64,000 nt of DNA from contig NZ_BAAAFZ010000072.1 of the NCBI RefSeq assembly GCF_039523795.1, forward strand, positions 18,521 through 82,520, given 5' to 3'. Below, piece after piece: positions 1 to 7,577 of this stretch (within the stretch, counting starts at the first letter, position 1; every line of letters begins with the position of its first letter). This DNA comes from Craurococcus roseus. Its GTDB lineage: Bacteria > Pseudomonadota > Alphaproteobacteria > Acetobacterales > Acetobacteraceae. Below the pieces are notes generated by a model, which made no database searches, was not told the origin of the DNA, and saw nothing but the letters and a program-made list of their open reading frames with translations. Both the position numbers and the translations under genes were made by a program.

Positions 1-874
1 TGCCGCTCAGGGCCTGGTAGGCGCGGATGACGAAGGCGTCGTCCACCCCGCCGTGGCCCTGGGCGCGGGCGGAGACGAAGAGCTGGTGCGCCTGGGCCGC
101 TAGGGGCGCCGGGAAGGCGACGGCCCGCGCCAAGTCCCCCACCAAGCCGAGGTCCTTGACGAAGATGTCCACCGCCGAGCGCGGCGTCTCGTCGGCGTCC
201 AGCACATGTGGCATCCGGTTCTCGAACATCCAGGAGTTGCCGGCGGCCCCAGTGACGACCTCGTACAGGCCCCGCGGGTCCACCCCGGCGCGGATGCCGA
301 GCGCCATCGCCTCGGCCGCCGCGGCGATGTGGACCCCGGCCAGGAGTTGGTGGACCACCTTCACCGTGCTGCCGAGCCCCGGCGCCTCGCCCAGGTGCCA
401 GACCTTCTTCGCCACCGCGTCGAGCACCGTCTTGGCCCGCGCCATCGCCGCTTCGCTGCCCGAGGCCATGACGGTCATCGCCCCCGCCCGCGCCCCGGCC
501 GCGCCGCCCGACACCGGGGCGTCCACGTAGAGCAGCCCGGCCGCCTCGGCTTTCGCGGCGAGGCGGCGCGCGTCGTCGGGCGCGAAGGTGACGGACACGA
601 CCAGCACCGCGCCGGGCGCGAGGCGGGGCGCGGCGCCCTCCGGCCCGAACAGCGCCGCTTCGGCCTGCGCGGCGTTGACCACGAGCACCAGCACCGCCTC
701 CGTCCCCTCCGGGAGGTCCGCCGCGCGCGCCACCGCCGAGCCGCCGGCGGCGGCGAACTCGGCGCGGGCGGTCTCGCGCGGGTCCACGCCGCACACCTCC
801 AGGCCGGCCGCCTTCAGCAGGTTGAGCGCGGCGCCCATGCCCATGCTGCCCAGGCCGATCACCGCGACGCGCAT
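1..874 (-). CDS. ltnD: 3-hydroxyacid dehydrogenase, L-threonate dehydrogenase-like (3' end cut by window)
   Basis: NAD(P)-dependent oxidation of a 3-hydroxy acid; the closest recognisable type is L-threonate 2-dehydrogenase (LtnD) of the 3-hydroxyisobutyrate dehydrogenase family. 291 residues are visible before the gene runs off the left edge, close to a full-length family member. The Rossmann motif GLGSMG is at residues 7-12, the substrate loop DAPVSGG at 118-124, and the catalytic lysine is K172 in VKVVHQLLAG, the form I associate with LtnD rather than with HIBADH. Translation starts at an ATG 105 nt from the divergent SAF-domain oxidoreductase, so the two probably share a control region. 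The LtnD label is family recognition; the true substrate cannot be read from sequence. Confidence 0.85.
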   Translation of the reverse strand, partial: MRVAVIGLGSMGMGAALNLLKAAGLEVCGVDPRETARAEFAAAGGSAVARAADLPEGTEAVLVLVVNAAQAEAALFGPEGAAPRLAPGAVLVVSVTFAPDDARRLAAKAEAAGLLYVDAPVSGGAAGARAGAMTVMASGSEAAMARAKTVLDAVAKKVWHLGEAPGLGSTVKVVHQLLAGVHIAAAAEAMALGIRAGVDPRGLYEVVTGAAGNSWMFENRMPHVLDADETPRSAVDIFVKDLGLVGDLARAVAFPAPLAAQAHQLFVSARAQGHGGVDDAFVIRAYQALSG

Positions 875-978
875 CCCGCCCCTCCCCGTCCGCTTCCGTG
901 GGCGCAGGGTTCGGGCGGCCCCTGGAGGCGTCAAGCGGCCGGCGTTACACGGGGGCCATCGCCGAGGAGGAGAACGCC

Positions 979-2349
979 ATGAACCTGCACCGCATGTTGC
1001 GCGCCCGCGCCGCCGAGGGCCGCCCGGTGAGGGTGGGCGTGATCGGCGCCGGCAAGTTCGGCTCCATGTTCCTGGCGATGGCGGCCCGCACGCCGGGGCT
1101 GCACGTGGCCGGCATCGCCGACCTGGCCATTCCCCGCGCCCGCGAGGCCCTGGCGCGCGTCGGCTGGCCGGAGGAACGCTACGCCGCGCCTTCCCTTGAT
1201 GCGGCGCTGAACGGCACCGACGCCACCGCGCTCACCGAGGACGCGATGGCGCTGATGGCCGAGCCGCGCATCGAGGTGGTGGTGGAATGCACCGGCCACC
1301 CGGCGGCCGGGCTGCGCCACGCGCTCGCCGCCATCGGGCACGGCAAGCACGTGGTCATGGTGAACGTGGAGGCCGACGTGCTGGCCGGGCCGCTGCTCGC
1401 CGAGCGGGCGCGGGAGGCGGGCGTGGTCTACTCCATGGCCTACGGCGACCAGCCGGCACTGGTGTGCGAGTTGGTGGACACGATCCGGACGATGGGCTTC
1501 CCCGTGGTCGCCGCCGGCAAGGGCACCAAGTACCTGCCGCACTTCCACGCCAGCACGCCGGAGACGGTCTGGGGCCATTATGGGCTCTCGCCCGAGAAGG
1601 CGCGCGAGGGCGGGATGAACCCGCAGATGTTCAACTCCTTCCTCGACGGCACGAAGAGCGGGATCGAGATGGCGGCCATCGCCAATGCGACGGGGCTGGC
1701 GCCGCCATCCGACGGCCTCGGCTTCCCGCCTTGCGGCACGCACGACCTGCCCTTCGTGCTGCGCCCGCGCGAGGCCGGCGGCGTGCTGGAGGTCGCCGGG
1801 CAAGTGGAGGTCGTCTCTTCGGTGGAGCGCGACGGGCGGCAGGTGCAGGGCGATTTGCGCTGGGGCGTCTACGTCGTGTTCGAGGGCGAGACAGACTACA
1901 TCCGCCGCTGCTTCAGCGAGTACGGCGTCCACACCGACCCGTCCGGCCGCTACGCCGCACTGTGGCGGCCCTACCACCTGATCGGGCTGGAACTCGGCGT
2001 CTCCGTCGCCTCCGCGGCGCTCCGCAAGGAGCCGACAGGCGCGGCGGAGGCGTGGCGCGGCGACGTGGTGGCGACGGCCAAGCGCGACCTGGCCGCGGGC
2101 GAGGTGCTGGACGGCGAGGGCGGCGCGATGGTGTGGGGCCGCTGCGTGCCGGCGTCGCGCTCCTTGGAGCTGGGCGCGCTGCCGATCGGCCTCGCGCACG
2201 GCTTCGCGCTGAAGCGCGCGGTGAAGGCCGGCGGGACCGTGGGCTGGGCGGACGTGGCCTTCGACGCCGATAGCGAAGCGGTCAAGCTGCGGCGCGAGAT
2301 GGAAGCCGCCGCCGCGCTCGGCGGGCGGCGGCGCGCGGCGGCGGAGTAG
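979..2349 (+). CDS. Homoserine dehydrogenase-like oxidoreductase with C-terminal SAF domain
   Basis: 456-residue cytosolic NAD(P)-dependent oxidoreductase of unknown substrate. The N-terminal Rossmann domain carries VIGAGKFG (21-28), and a long central part resembles homoserine dehydrogenase-like/Gfo-Idh-MocA proteins. The last ~100 residues form an SAF-type beta domain (AKRDLAAGEVLDGEGG region), as in this family of sugar-acid associated enzymes. The ATG at 979 is chosen over an upstream in-frame ATG (898) because GAGGAGGAG lies just before it. The stop is only 3 nt from the convergent PrpD gene. Being divergent from the LtnD-like gene suggests a role in four- or five-carbon sugar-acid use; that is inference. 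Confidence 0.8.
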   Translation: MNLHRMLRARAAEGRPVRVGVIGAGKFGSMFLAMAARTPGLHVAGIADLAIPRAREALARVGWPEERYAAPSLDAALNGTDATALTEDAMALMAEPRIEVVVECTGHPAAGLRHALAAIGHGKHVVMVNVEADVLAGPLLAERAREAGVVYSMAYGDQPALVCELVDTIRTMGFPVVAAGKGTKYLPHFHASTPETVWGHYGLSPEKAREGGMNPQMFNSFLDGTKSGIEMAAIANATGLAPPSDGLGFPPCGTHDLPFVLRPREAGGVLEVAGQVEVVSSVERDGRQVQGDLRWGVYVVFEGETDYIRRCFSEYGVHTDPSGRYAALWRPYHLIGLELGVSVASAALRKEPTGAAEAWRGDVVATAKRDLAAGEVLDGEGGAMVWGRCVPASRSLELGALPIGLAHGFALKRAVKAGGTVGWADVAFDADSEAVKLRREMEAAAALGGRRRAAAE

Positions 2350-2352
2350 CGG

Positions 2353-3672
2353 TCAGAACAGCGCGGACAGGTCCGCCAGGGCGTCCAACCGCCGCGCCGC
2401 CCGCCACGCGCCCTCCCACCGGAGGCCGAGTGCGGGTTCGGCGCAGCGGCGGAACTTCTCCCGCAACGCCTCTTCCGGCAACGGGCGGTCGGGATCGCCC
2501 GGCGTGCCGACGACTTCCCTCTGCCGGACGGCGCCGTCGCGCAGCCGCAAGGTGAGGCGGCACACCCGCTCGGCCGGCAAGCGGGCCGAGAGTTCGGGCG
2601 CTTCCCGCACCGCCACGCGCGCGGCGAGCCCCTGGGTTTTCGGGTCGGCGACGGCCTTCTCGGAAAAGGCGTCGGTCCAGGCGTGGCCGCTGACGATCCG
2701 CGTCGCCACCGTGAAGGGGATGGAGAAACGGCCGGCGATCGGCGCGGCGGGGGCGCGCTCCGAAAGCGCGGCGGCGGAGGCGAAGGTCTCGACCTCGACG
2801 GCCGCCACGTCGCCGGGCGCGACCGGCGCCTCCGCCAGGAGCAGCTCGATCGCCTCCAGCGCGCCTTGCGTCTCGCGGCAGCAGCTCGCCTGCTTGAAGA
2901 AGGCTTCGGGGATCAACCACCGTTCGCCGAGGCCCGCGACCATCGCGCCCTCGTCAAAGCCCTCGCCCACCACGCCGCCGAACACCGCGGCGATGCCGCC
3001 GGGCTCGCCGGTCACGCCCGCTTCGGCCAGGTCGCAGGCCAGCATCCCGTTTTGCGCCGCCGCGCCGGCGTAGGCGTTGCGCACGCTGCCGCCGCGCAGC
3101 GAAGCGGTCGCGCTGGTGGCGAGGCCGAGGCTCGCCGCCACCTCCAGCACGCGCCGCACCGTGGCCGCGTCGTGCCCGCGCAGCCGCGCCACCGCCGCGG
3201 CGGCGCCCAGCGTGCCCCAGGTGCCATGCGGGTGTGCGGCCGGGCGGAGGCGCGTCGCCATGCCGACCCGCGCGCCCGCCTCGTAGCCCGCGATGACCGC
3301 GTCCAGCAGCGCCGCGCCGCTGGCCTGCCGCGCTTCGGCTTCGGCGAGCGCGGCGGCGACGGCGTGGACGCCGGGGTGCCCGCCGGCGGGGTAGTTGCCT
3401 TCGTCCAGCTCCAGCGCCGTGCCGGCGAAGCCATTGAGGAAGGCCGCCATCGGCGGCGCGGCGCGGAGCGCGGCGGTGCCCGGCAGGCGGCAGGGGCCGC
3501 CAGTGGCGTGGCGCCGCGCGGTCGCGGCGACCGCCGGGTCGCCCTGCCCGGCGACGATGACGCCGAGCGTGTCCGCCAGCACCAGCCCCGCGCGGTCGCG
3601 CACCGCCTCCGGCACCGTGGCGGCGGAGACGCCGGCGATGTGCGCGGCGAGGGCGTCGGTCGGCGTCGTCAT
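2353..3672 (-). CDS. MmgE/PrpD family protein
   Basis: 439-residue member of the MmgE/PrpD (2-methylcitrate dehydratase-like) fold. The family includes 2-methylcitrate dehydratase and cis-aconitate decarboxylase, but most members have no known substrate. The alpha-helical N-terminal domain (LVLADTLGVIVAGQGDPAVA, about 30-49) and conserved MAAFLNGFAGTALELDEGN are present, followed by the smaller C-terminal lid domain. The ATG at 3672 begins MTTPTDALAAHIAG; the open frame extends further upstream without a likely ribosome site. No prpB or prpC lies nearby, so a methylcitrate-cycle role is not supported. It converges with the SAF oxidoreductase and is divergent from the thiolase-like operon. Confidence 0.82.
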   Translation of the reverse strand: MTTPTDALAAHIAGVSAATVPEAVRDRAGLVLADTLGVIVAGQGDPAVAATARRHATGGPCRLPGTAALRAAPPMAAFLNGFAGTALELDEGNYPAGGHPGVHAVAAALAEAEARQASGAALLDAVIAGYEAGARVGMATRLRPAAHPHGTWGTLGAAAAVARLRGHDAATVRRVLEVAASLGLATSATASLRGGSVRNAYAGAAAQNGMLACDLAEAGVTGEPGGIAAVFGGVVGEGFDEGAMVAGLGERWLIPEAFFKQASCCRETQGALEAIELLLAEAPVAPGDVAAVEVETFASAAALSERAPAAPIAGRFSIPFTVATRIVSGHAWTDAFSEKAVADPKTQGLAARVAVREAPELSARLPAERVCRLTLRLRDGAVRQREVVGTPGDPDRPLPEEALREKFRRCAEPALGLRWEGAWRAARRLDALADLSALF

Positions 3673-3801
3673 CGGTCGGTCCGGCTCCGTGCTGGCAGGC
3701 ATCCATGCGACGCCGGACGCGGACCGGCAAGCGCGCGGGTCCGCGGGTTGACGCTCCGGCATCGGGCGTGGACCTTGCGCGCCAAGCAAGGAGGAACGCG
3801 C

Positions 3802-3837
3802 ATGACGCCCGACGGAACGGAAGCGGCACGGCCATGA
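3802..3837 (+). CDS. Possible 11-codon leader peptide coupled to the thiolase-like gene
   Basis: An excellent ribosome site AAGGAGGAA (3788-3796) is followed at ideal spacing by an ATG opening an 11-codon frame, MTPDGTEAARP, then TGA. The TGA overlaps the thiolase-like ATG as ATGA (3834-3837). The thiolase ATG itself has only a weak upstream purine stretch. The arrangement is what one sees for translational coupling through a short upstream ORF. Whether the peptide has its own role or the frame merely delivers ribosomes is unknown. A weak promoter candidate (TTGACG at 3748, 17-nt spacer, GACCTT) lies upstream. Confidence 0.4.
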   Translation: MTPDGTEAARP

Positions 3838-5006
3838 CGATCAACGGCAAGGCCTACATCGTGGGCGCTTTCGAGCACCCGACCCGCAAGGCCGACGACA
3901 AGTCGGTGGCCCAGCTCCACGCCGAGGTCGCCCGGGGCGCGCTGGACGACGCCGGGCTCTCCAAGGACGACGTCGACGGCTACTTCTGCACCGGCGCCGC
4001 GCCGGGCCTCGGCCCGCTCAACATGGCGGACTACCTCGGCCTGACGAAGCTGCGCCATTTGGACAGCACGGACGTCGGCGGCTCGTCCTACATCCTGCAT
4101 GTCGGCCACGCGGCGGAGCAGATCGCGCTCGGCCGCTGCAACGTGGCGCTCATCACCCTCGCCGGCCGCCCGCGCGCAGAGGCGATGGCCACCGGCACGG
4201 CGCCGCGGAGCTGGGGCGTCAATGTGCCCGACGACCCGTTCGAGATCCCCTATGGCCGCACCGTCGCCAACGTCTACGCCATGTGCGCCATGCGCCACAT
4301 GCACGAGTTCGGCACGACCTCCGAGCAGCTCGCCTGGATCAAGGTCGCTGCCAGCCACCACGCGCAGCACAACCCGCACGCGATGCTCAAGAAGGTGGTC
4401 ACGGTGGAGGAGGTGGTCAGCTCCCCCATGATCGCCGACCCGCTGCACCGGCTGGACTGCTGCGTGATCTCCGACGGCGGCGGCGCGATCATCGTGGCGC
4501 GGCCGGAGATCGCGCGCAGCCTGTCGCGGCCCAAGGTCAAGGTGCGCGGCGCCGGCGAGGCGACCAAGAACCAGGAAGGCGGCTACATCGACCTCACCTA
4601 CTCCGCCGCCCGCTGGTCCGGCGCGCGCGCCTTCGAGGAGGCGGGGGTCAAGCCCTCCGACATCCAGTACGCCTCCATCTACGACAGCTTCACCATCACC
4701 GTGCTGATGCAGTTGGAGGACCTCGGCTTCTGCGAGAAGGGCCAGGGCGGCAGGTTCGTCTCGGACGGCAACCTGATCTCCGGCACCGGCAGGCTGCCCT
4801 TCAACACCGACGGCGGCGGCCTCTGCAACAACCACCCCGCCAACCGCGGCGGCATGACCAAGGTGATCGAGGCCGTGCGGCAATTGCGCGGCGAGGCGCA
4901 CCCGGCGGTGCAGGTGAAGGATTGCAAGCTGGCGGTCGCGCACGGCACGGGCGGCCTGCTCGGCACCCGCCACGGCAGCGCCACCGTGATCCTGGAAAGG
5001 GAGTGA
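3834..5006 (+). CDS. Thiolase-like (SCPx/Ltp2-type) protein lacking the catalytic cysteines
   Basis: 390-residue thiolase-fold protein of the SCPx/lipid-transfer type, which act on acyl-CoAs in the cytosol. The usual nucleophilic cysteine position reads VGGSSYIL (serines 84-85), the GHPxG histidine survives as NNHPAN (H334), and the second cysteine motif reads HGTGG (H370). A Claisen thiolase mechanism is therefore unlikely. In known Ltp2-like pairs such proteins work with a DUF35 partner in retro-aldol cleavage of CoA esters, and a DUF35 gene follows directly, 7 nt downstream. The start overlaps the stop of an 11-codon frame. Reaction type is inference; family membership is firm. Confidence 0.85.
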   Translation: MTINGKAYIVGAFEHPTRKADDKSVAQLHAEVARGALDDAGLSKDDVDGYFCTGAAPGLGPLNMADYLGLTKLRHLDSTDVGGSSYILHVGHAAEQIALGRCNVALITLAGRPRAEAMATGTAPRSWGVNVPDDPFEIPYGRTVANVYAMCAMRHMHEFGTTSEQLAWIKVAASHHAQHNPHAMLKKVVTVEEVVSSPMIADPLHRLDCCVISDGGGAIIVARPEIARSLSRPKVKVRGAGEATKNQEGGYIDLTYSAARWSGARAFEEAGVKPSDIQYASIYDSFTITVLMQLEDLGFCEKGQGGRFVSDGNLISGTGRLPFNTDGGGLCNNHPANRGGMTKVIEAVRQLRGEAHPAVQVKDCKLAVAHGTGGLLGTRHGSATVILERE

Positions 5007-5012
5007 GCCGGC

Positions 5013-5411
5013 ATGGCGACCATGGCATCCAACCGGGCCTTGCCTGAGATCAAGGTGGACCCGACCAACAAGCCCTACTTCGACGCCGCGCGCGAAGGGC
5101 GGCTGCTGATCGGGCTCTGCAAGGACACGGGCCGGCACTTCTGGTACCCGCGCGGCTGCTCGCCCTTCACCCTCTCCAACAACGTCGAGTTGGTGGAGGC
5201 GAAGGGCACGGGCACGATCTACTCCTACTCGGTGATGCGCACCAAGGAGCCCTACGCCGTCGCCTACGTGGAGTTGGACGAGGGCGTGCGCGTGTTCACC
5301 AACATCGTGGACTGCGACCTCGACGCGCTGAAGATCGGGCAAAAGGTGAAGGTAGTGTTCAAGCCCACCCAGGGCGACTCCCCCCCGGCGACCATGTTCA
5401 CGCCGGCATGA
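5013..5411 (+). CDS. DUF35 / OB-fold acyl-CoA-associated protein
   Basis: 132-residue DUF35 protein: an N-terminal rubredoxin-like segment followed by an OB fold (GTIYSYSVMRTKEPYAVAYV region, about 69-88). Family members bind acyl-CoA and form complexes with thiolase-like partners. The usual two CxxC zinc knuckles are degraded here: only C36 (LCKDTG) and C49 (RGCSPF) remain, so zinc binding is doubtful. The gene starts at an ATG 7 nt after the thiolase-like stop and is certainly co-transcribed with it. The function proposed is as structural partner of that protein. Confidence 0.82.
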   Translation: MATMASNRALPEIKVDPTNKPYFDAAREGRLLIGLCKDTGRHFWYPRGCSPFTLSNNVELVEAKGTGTIYSYSVMRTKEPYAVAYVELDEGVRVFTNIVDCDLDALKIGQKVKVVFKPTQGDSPPATMFTPA

Positions 5412-5514
5412 CCACCCTGAGCCGCGCGGGCCGATCTCGTTCGCGTGCGCGGGCAGAGCAACGAAGCGATCCGGACCGATCTGGCGCTTGGGGGTCACCG
5501 ACATTACACCGGAT

Positions 5515-5535
5515 TAAGGGATGCTCTTTCCCTTA
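5515..5535 (+). promoter_or_regulatory. AT-rich inverted repeat upstream of the RTX gene
   Basis: Perfect 7-bp arms TAAGGGA and TCCCTTA are separated by 7 nt (TGCTCTT). It stands out as an AT-rich island in very GC-rich surroundings and lies 58 nt before the RTX start. It may be an operator or a 5'UTR hairpin. There is no trailing T-run, so it is not a classical terminator for the DUF35 gene. Confidence 0.35.
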
Positions 5536-5593
5536 GGTCGGACGCTGCGAGTGGTGGAGTATGTCGGCGTGTCAACGAACGGAGGGGTTCGTG

Positions 5594-6562
5594 ATGGCCG
5601 GCCTTCCACCGATCGACGACGTTGAAAGCTCCCCAGGCCACGGCTTTGTGGAGCGCCTCGCGGTCTCGTTCATCTCCGCCGGAATAGCGGGCTTCCCCGC
5701 GGTGAAGGTCAACGGCTTCGCCTTCCTGATCGGCACCGAGAACGCCGACACCCTCATCGGCGGCGACGGGCCGGACGTCATCGAGGGCCTTGGCGGGAAC
5801 GACAGCGCCTTCGGCGGCATCGGCGACGACCTCGTGTCCGGCGGGCGCGGCAACGATTACCTCGCCGGCGACGGACCGGTCGCCTTCGACGACCCCGCCT
5901 TCCCGCCCGCCGGCGACGACACCGTCATCGGCGGCGACGGCGACGACGCGATGTTCGGCGACGCCGACTTCTACGCCGGCCACTTGCGCGACGCGGCCGG
6001 GAGCAACCTGCTGTTCGGCGGTGCCGGGAACGACAGCATCACCGCCGGCTACGGCGCCGACACGGTGTTCGGCGGAGGCGGCGACGATTCCATCCGGGGA
6101 CACGGCTCGTCGGTGCCGTCCGGCAGCGGCGGCGTCATCGCGCGCGAGAGCGATTTTGGCGACTCCCTTTTCGGCGGGAGCGGCGACGACACCATCGACG
6201 GCGCCGGCGGCCGCGACGCGATCCACGGCGGATCGGGCGACGATTCGCTGATCGGCGGCGTCGGCAACGACACGCTGGCGGGGGGCGCGGGAGCGGACAG
6301 CTTCGTCTTCGCCGCTCCGCCCCTGGGCACGCCGTTCGACACCGGCCAGGGCTCCGGCAACCGCGACGTGGTGCTCGATTTCCGAACCGGCGAGGACCTT
6401 CTCGACCTCCGCGGCTACCGCTCCCGCGCCATAGAGTGGGACTACGAGGAAGAGAGCGACGCGACGATCGTGTTCATCTCCGGCTTCGGCACGTCCGCGC
6501 CGGGTGGGGAGATCGAGCTGCGCGGCGTGCGGAATCTCACCGCGGATGACATCCTCTTCTGA
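5594..6562 (+). CDS. RTX-type calcium-binding secreted protein
   Basis: 322-residue protein made almost wholly of glycine/aspartate RTX nonapeptides (GGxGxDxhx), for example IGGDGPDVIEGLGGND, GGSGDDTI and GGSGDDSLIGG, from about residue 55 to 235. These form parallel beta rolls that fold on binding calcium outside the cell. The C-terminal part (VLDFRTGEDLLDLRG) resembles the serralysin C-terminal domain, and the last residues LTADDILF look like a type I secretion signal. No protease or lipase domain is present. The ATG at 5594 is preferred over 5561 because GGAGGGG (5581-5587) precedes it. No HlyB/HlyD/TolC genes are nearby, so the exporter must lie elsewhere. Confidence 0.85.
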   Translation: MAGLPPIDDVESSPGHGFVERLAVSFISAGIAGFPAVKVNGFAFLIGTENADTLIGGDGPDVIEGLGGNDSAFGGIGDDLVSGGRGNDYLAGDGPVAFDDPAFPPAGDDTVIGGDGDDAMFGDADFYAGHLRDAAGSNLLFGGAGNDSITAGYGADTVFGGGGDDSIRGHGSSVPSGSGGVIARESDFGDSLFGGSGDDTIDGAGGRDAIHGGSGDDSLIGGVGNDTLAGGAGADSFVFAAPPLGTPFDTGQGSGNRDVVLDFRTGEDLLDLRGYRSRAIEWDYEEESDATIVFISGFGTSAPGGEIELRGVRNLTADDILF

Positions 6563-6690
6563 TGGCCGCCGGCGGCCGGCCGGGGCGGCGTTGCGCGCCG
6601 GCATGCGGGCTGGGAAGCAGGCACTCTCGCCGGCGGATCGGACCGGCCGCGCCGGCGGAGCTTGGCTAGGCCCCTCCGGCGCGGCGGCGC

Positions 6691-6718
6691 TTGCCTCGTC
6701 CGGGCGGCGGCCCATAGT
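6691..6718 (+). promoter_or_regulatory. Candidate sigma-70 promoter of the crotonase gene
   Basis: TTGCCT (6691-6696), a 16-nt spacer and CATAGT (6713-6718) place a likely start of transcription about 25 nt before the crotonase ATG. The hexamers are imperfect but the spacing is good. Confidence 0.4.
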
Positions 6719-6748
6719 GCGGCGGGACGAGCGAAGGAGCGCCGCCGC

Positions 6749-7567
6749 ATGTCCGCAGCCCTGCAAGCGAACGAACCGCCGCCGCCGGTCCTGCGCGGCG
6801 GCGAAGGCGCGGTGGCCGTCCTCACGCTGGACCGGCCGGCCTCGCGCAACAGCCTCTCGCGCGCGATGCTGGCGGCGCTGTCCAACGAGCTGGCCGCCAT
6901 AGCGGCCGACGACGGGGTGCGCGCGGTGGTGCTCGCCGCCAACGGCCCCGCCTTCTCCGCCGGCCACGACCTGAAGGAGCTGACCGCCCACCGCGCCGAC
7001 CCGGACGGCGGCGAGGCGTTCTTCCGCGAGTGCATGGCCGCCTGCGCCGCGGTGATGCAGGCCGTGGCCGGGCTGCCGCAGCCGGTGGTGGCGGCGGTGG
7101 AGGGGATCGCCACCGCCGCCGGCTGCCAGCTCGTCGCCACCTGTGACCTCGCCGTCGCGGGCGACACGGCCAAATTCGCCACCCCGGGCGTGGACATCGG
7201 GCTGTTCTGCTCGACGCCGGCGGTGGCGCTGTCGCGCGCCGTGGCGCGCAAGCCGGCGATGGAGATGCTGCTGCTCGGCGAGATGGTGCCGGCGGAGGAG
7301 GCGCGCCGCATCGGCCTGGTGAACCGCGTCGTCCCGGCCGGGCAGGCGTTCGCGGCGGCGATGGACCTCGCCCAGCGGATCGCCTCGCGCTCGGCCGTCG
7401 CCGTGCGGATGGGCAAGCGCGCCTTCAACCGGCAGCTCGGCCTGCCGCTGCCCGACGCCTACGAGGCCGCGGGCGCGGTCATGGTGGAGAACCTGCTCGC
7501 CGAGGACGCGGCGGAGGGCATCGGCGCCTTCATCGGCAAGCGGCAGCCGGTCTGGCGCCACCGTTGA
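6749..7567 (+). CDS. ECHDC3-type enoyl-CoA hydratase/isomerase family protein
   Basis: 272-residue crotonase-fold protein. The stretch ATAAGCQLVATCDLA (121-135) and FATPGVDIGLFCSTP (143-157) match the ECHDC3 subfamily. In classical enoyl-CoA hydratase the two catalytic glutamates lie in GCEL and PE; here they are Q127 and G147, so hydratase chemistry by the standard mechanism is unlikely. The oxyanion-hole region (AFSAGHDLKEL) is kept, so acyl-CoA binding is expected. The ATG at 6749 follows GAAGGAG. The gene is 10 nt upstream of an acyl-CoA ligase and surely forms an operon with it. Confidence 0.87.
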   Translation: MSAALQANEPPPPVLRGGEGAVAVLTLDRPASRNSLSRAMLAALSNELAAIAADDGVRAVVLAANGPAFSAGHDLKELTAHRADPDGGEAFFRECMAACAAVMQAVAGLPQPVVAAVEGIATAAGCQLVATCDLAVAGDTAKFATPGVDIGLFCSTPAVALSRAVARKPAMEMLLLGEMVPAEEARRIGLVNRVVPAGQAFAAAMDLAQRIASRSAVAVRMGKRAFNRQLGLPLPDAYEAAGAVMVENLLAEDAAEGIGAFIGKRQPVWRHR

Positions 7568-7577
7568 GGGCAAGGCC

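Noticed and set aside
2353..3672. PrpD as part of the methylcitrate cycle
   Set aside because: No prpB, prpC or acn gene adjoins it, and many MmgE/PrpD proteins have other functions.
3669..5504. 611-codon minus-strand frame opposite the thiolase-like/DUF35 genes
   Set aside because: His/Val/Arg-rich reverse reading of well-supported genes.
6564..6577. 14-bp palindrome GGCCGCCGGCGGCC after the RTX stop
   Set aside because: Has no loop and consists only of G and C; not distinguishable from background.
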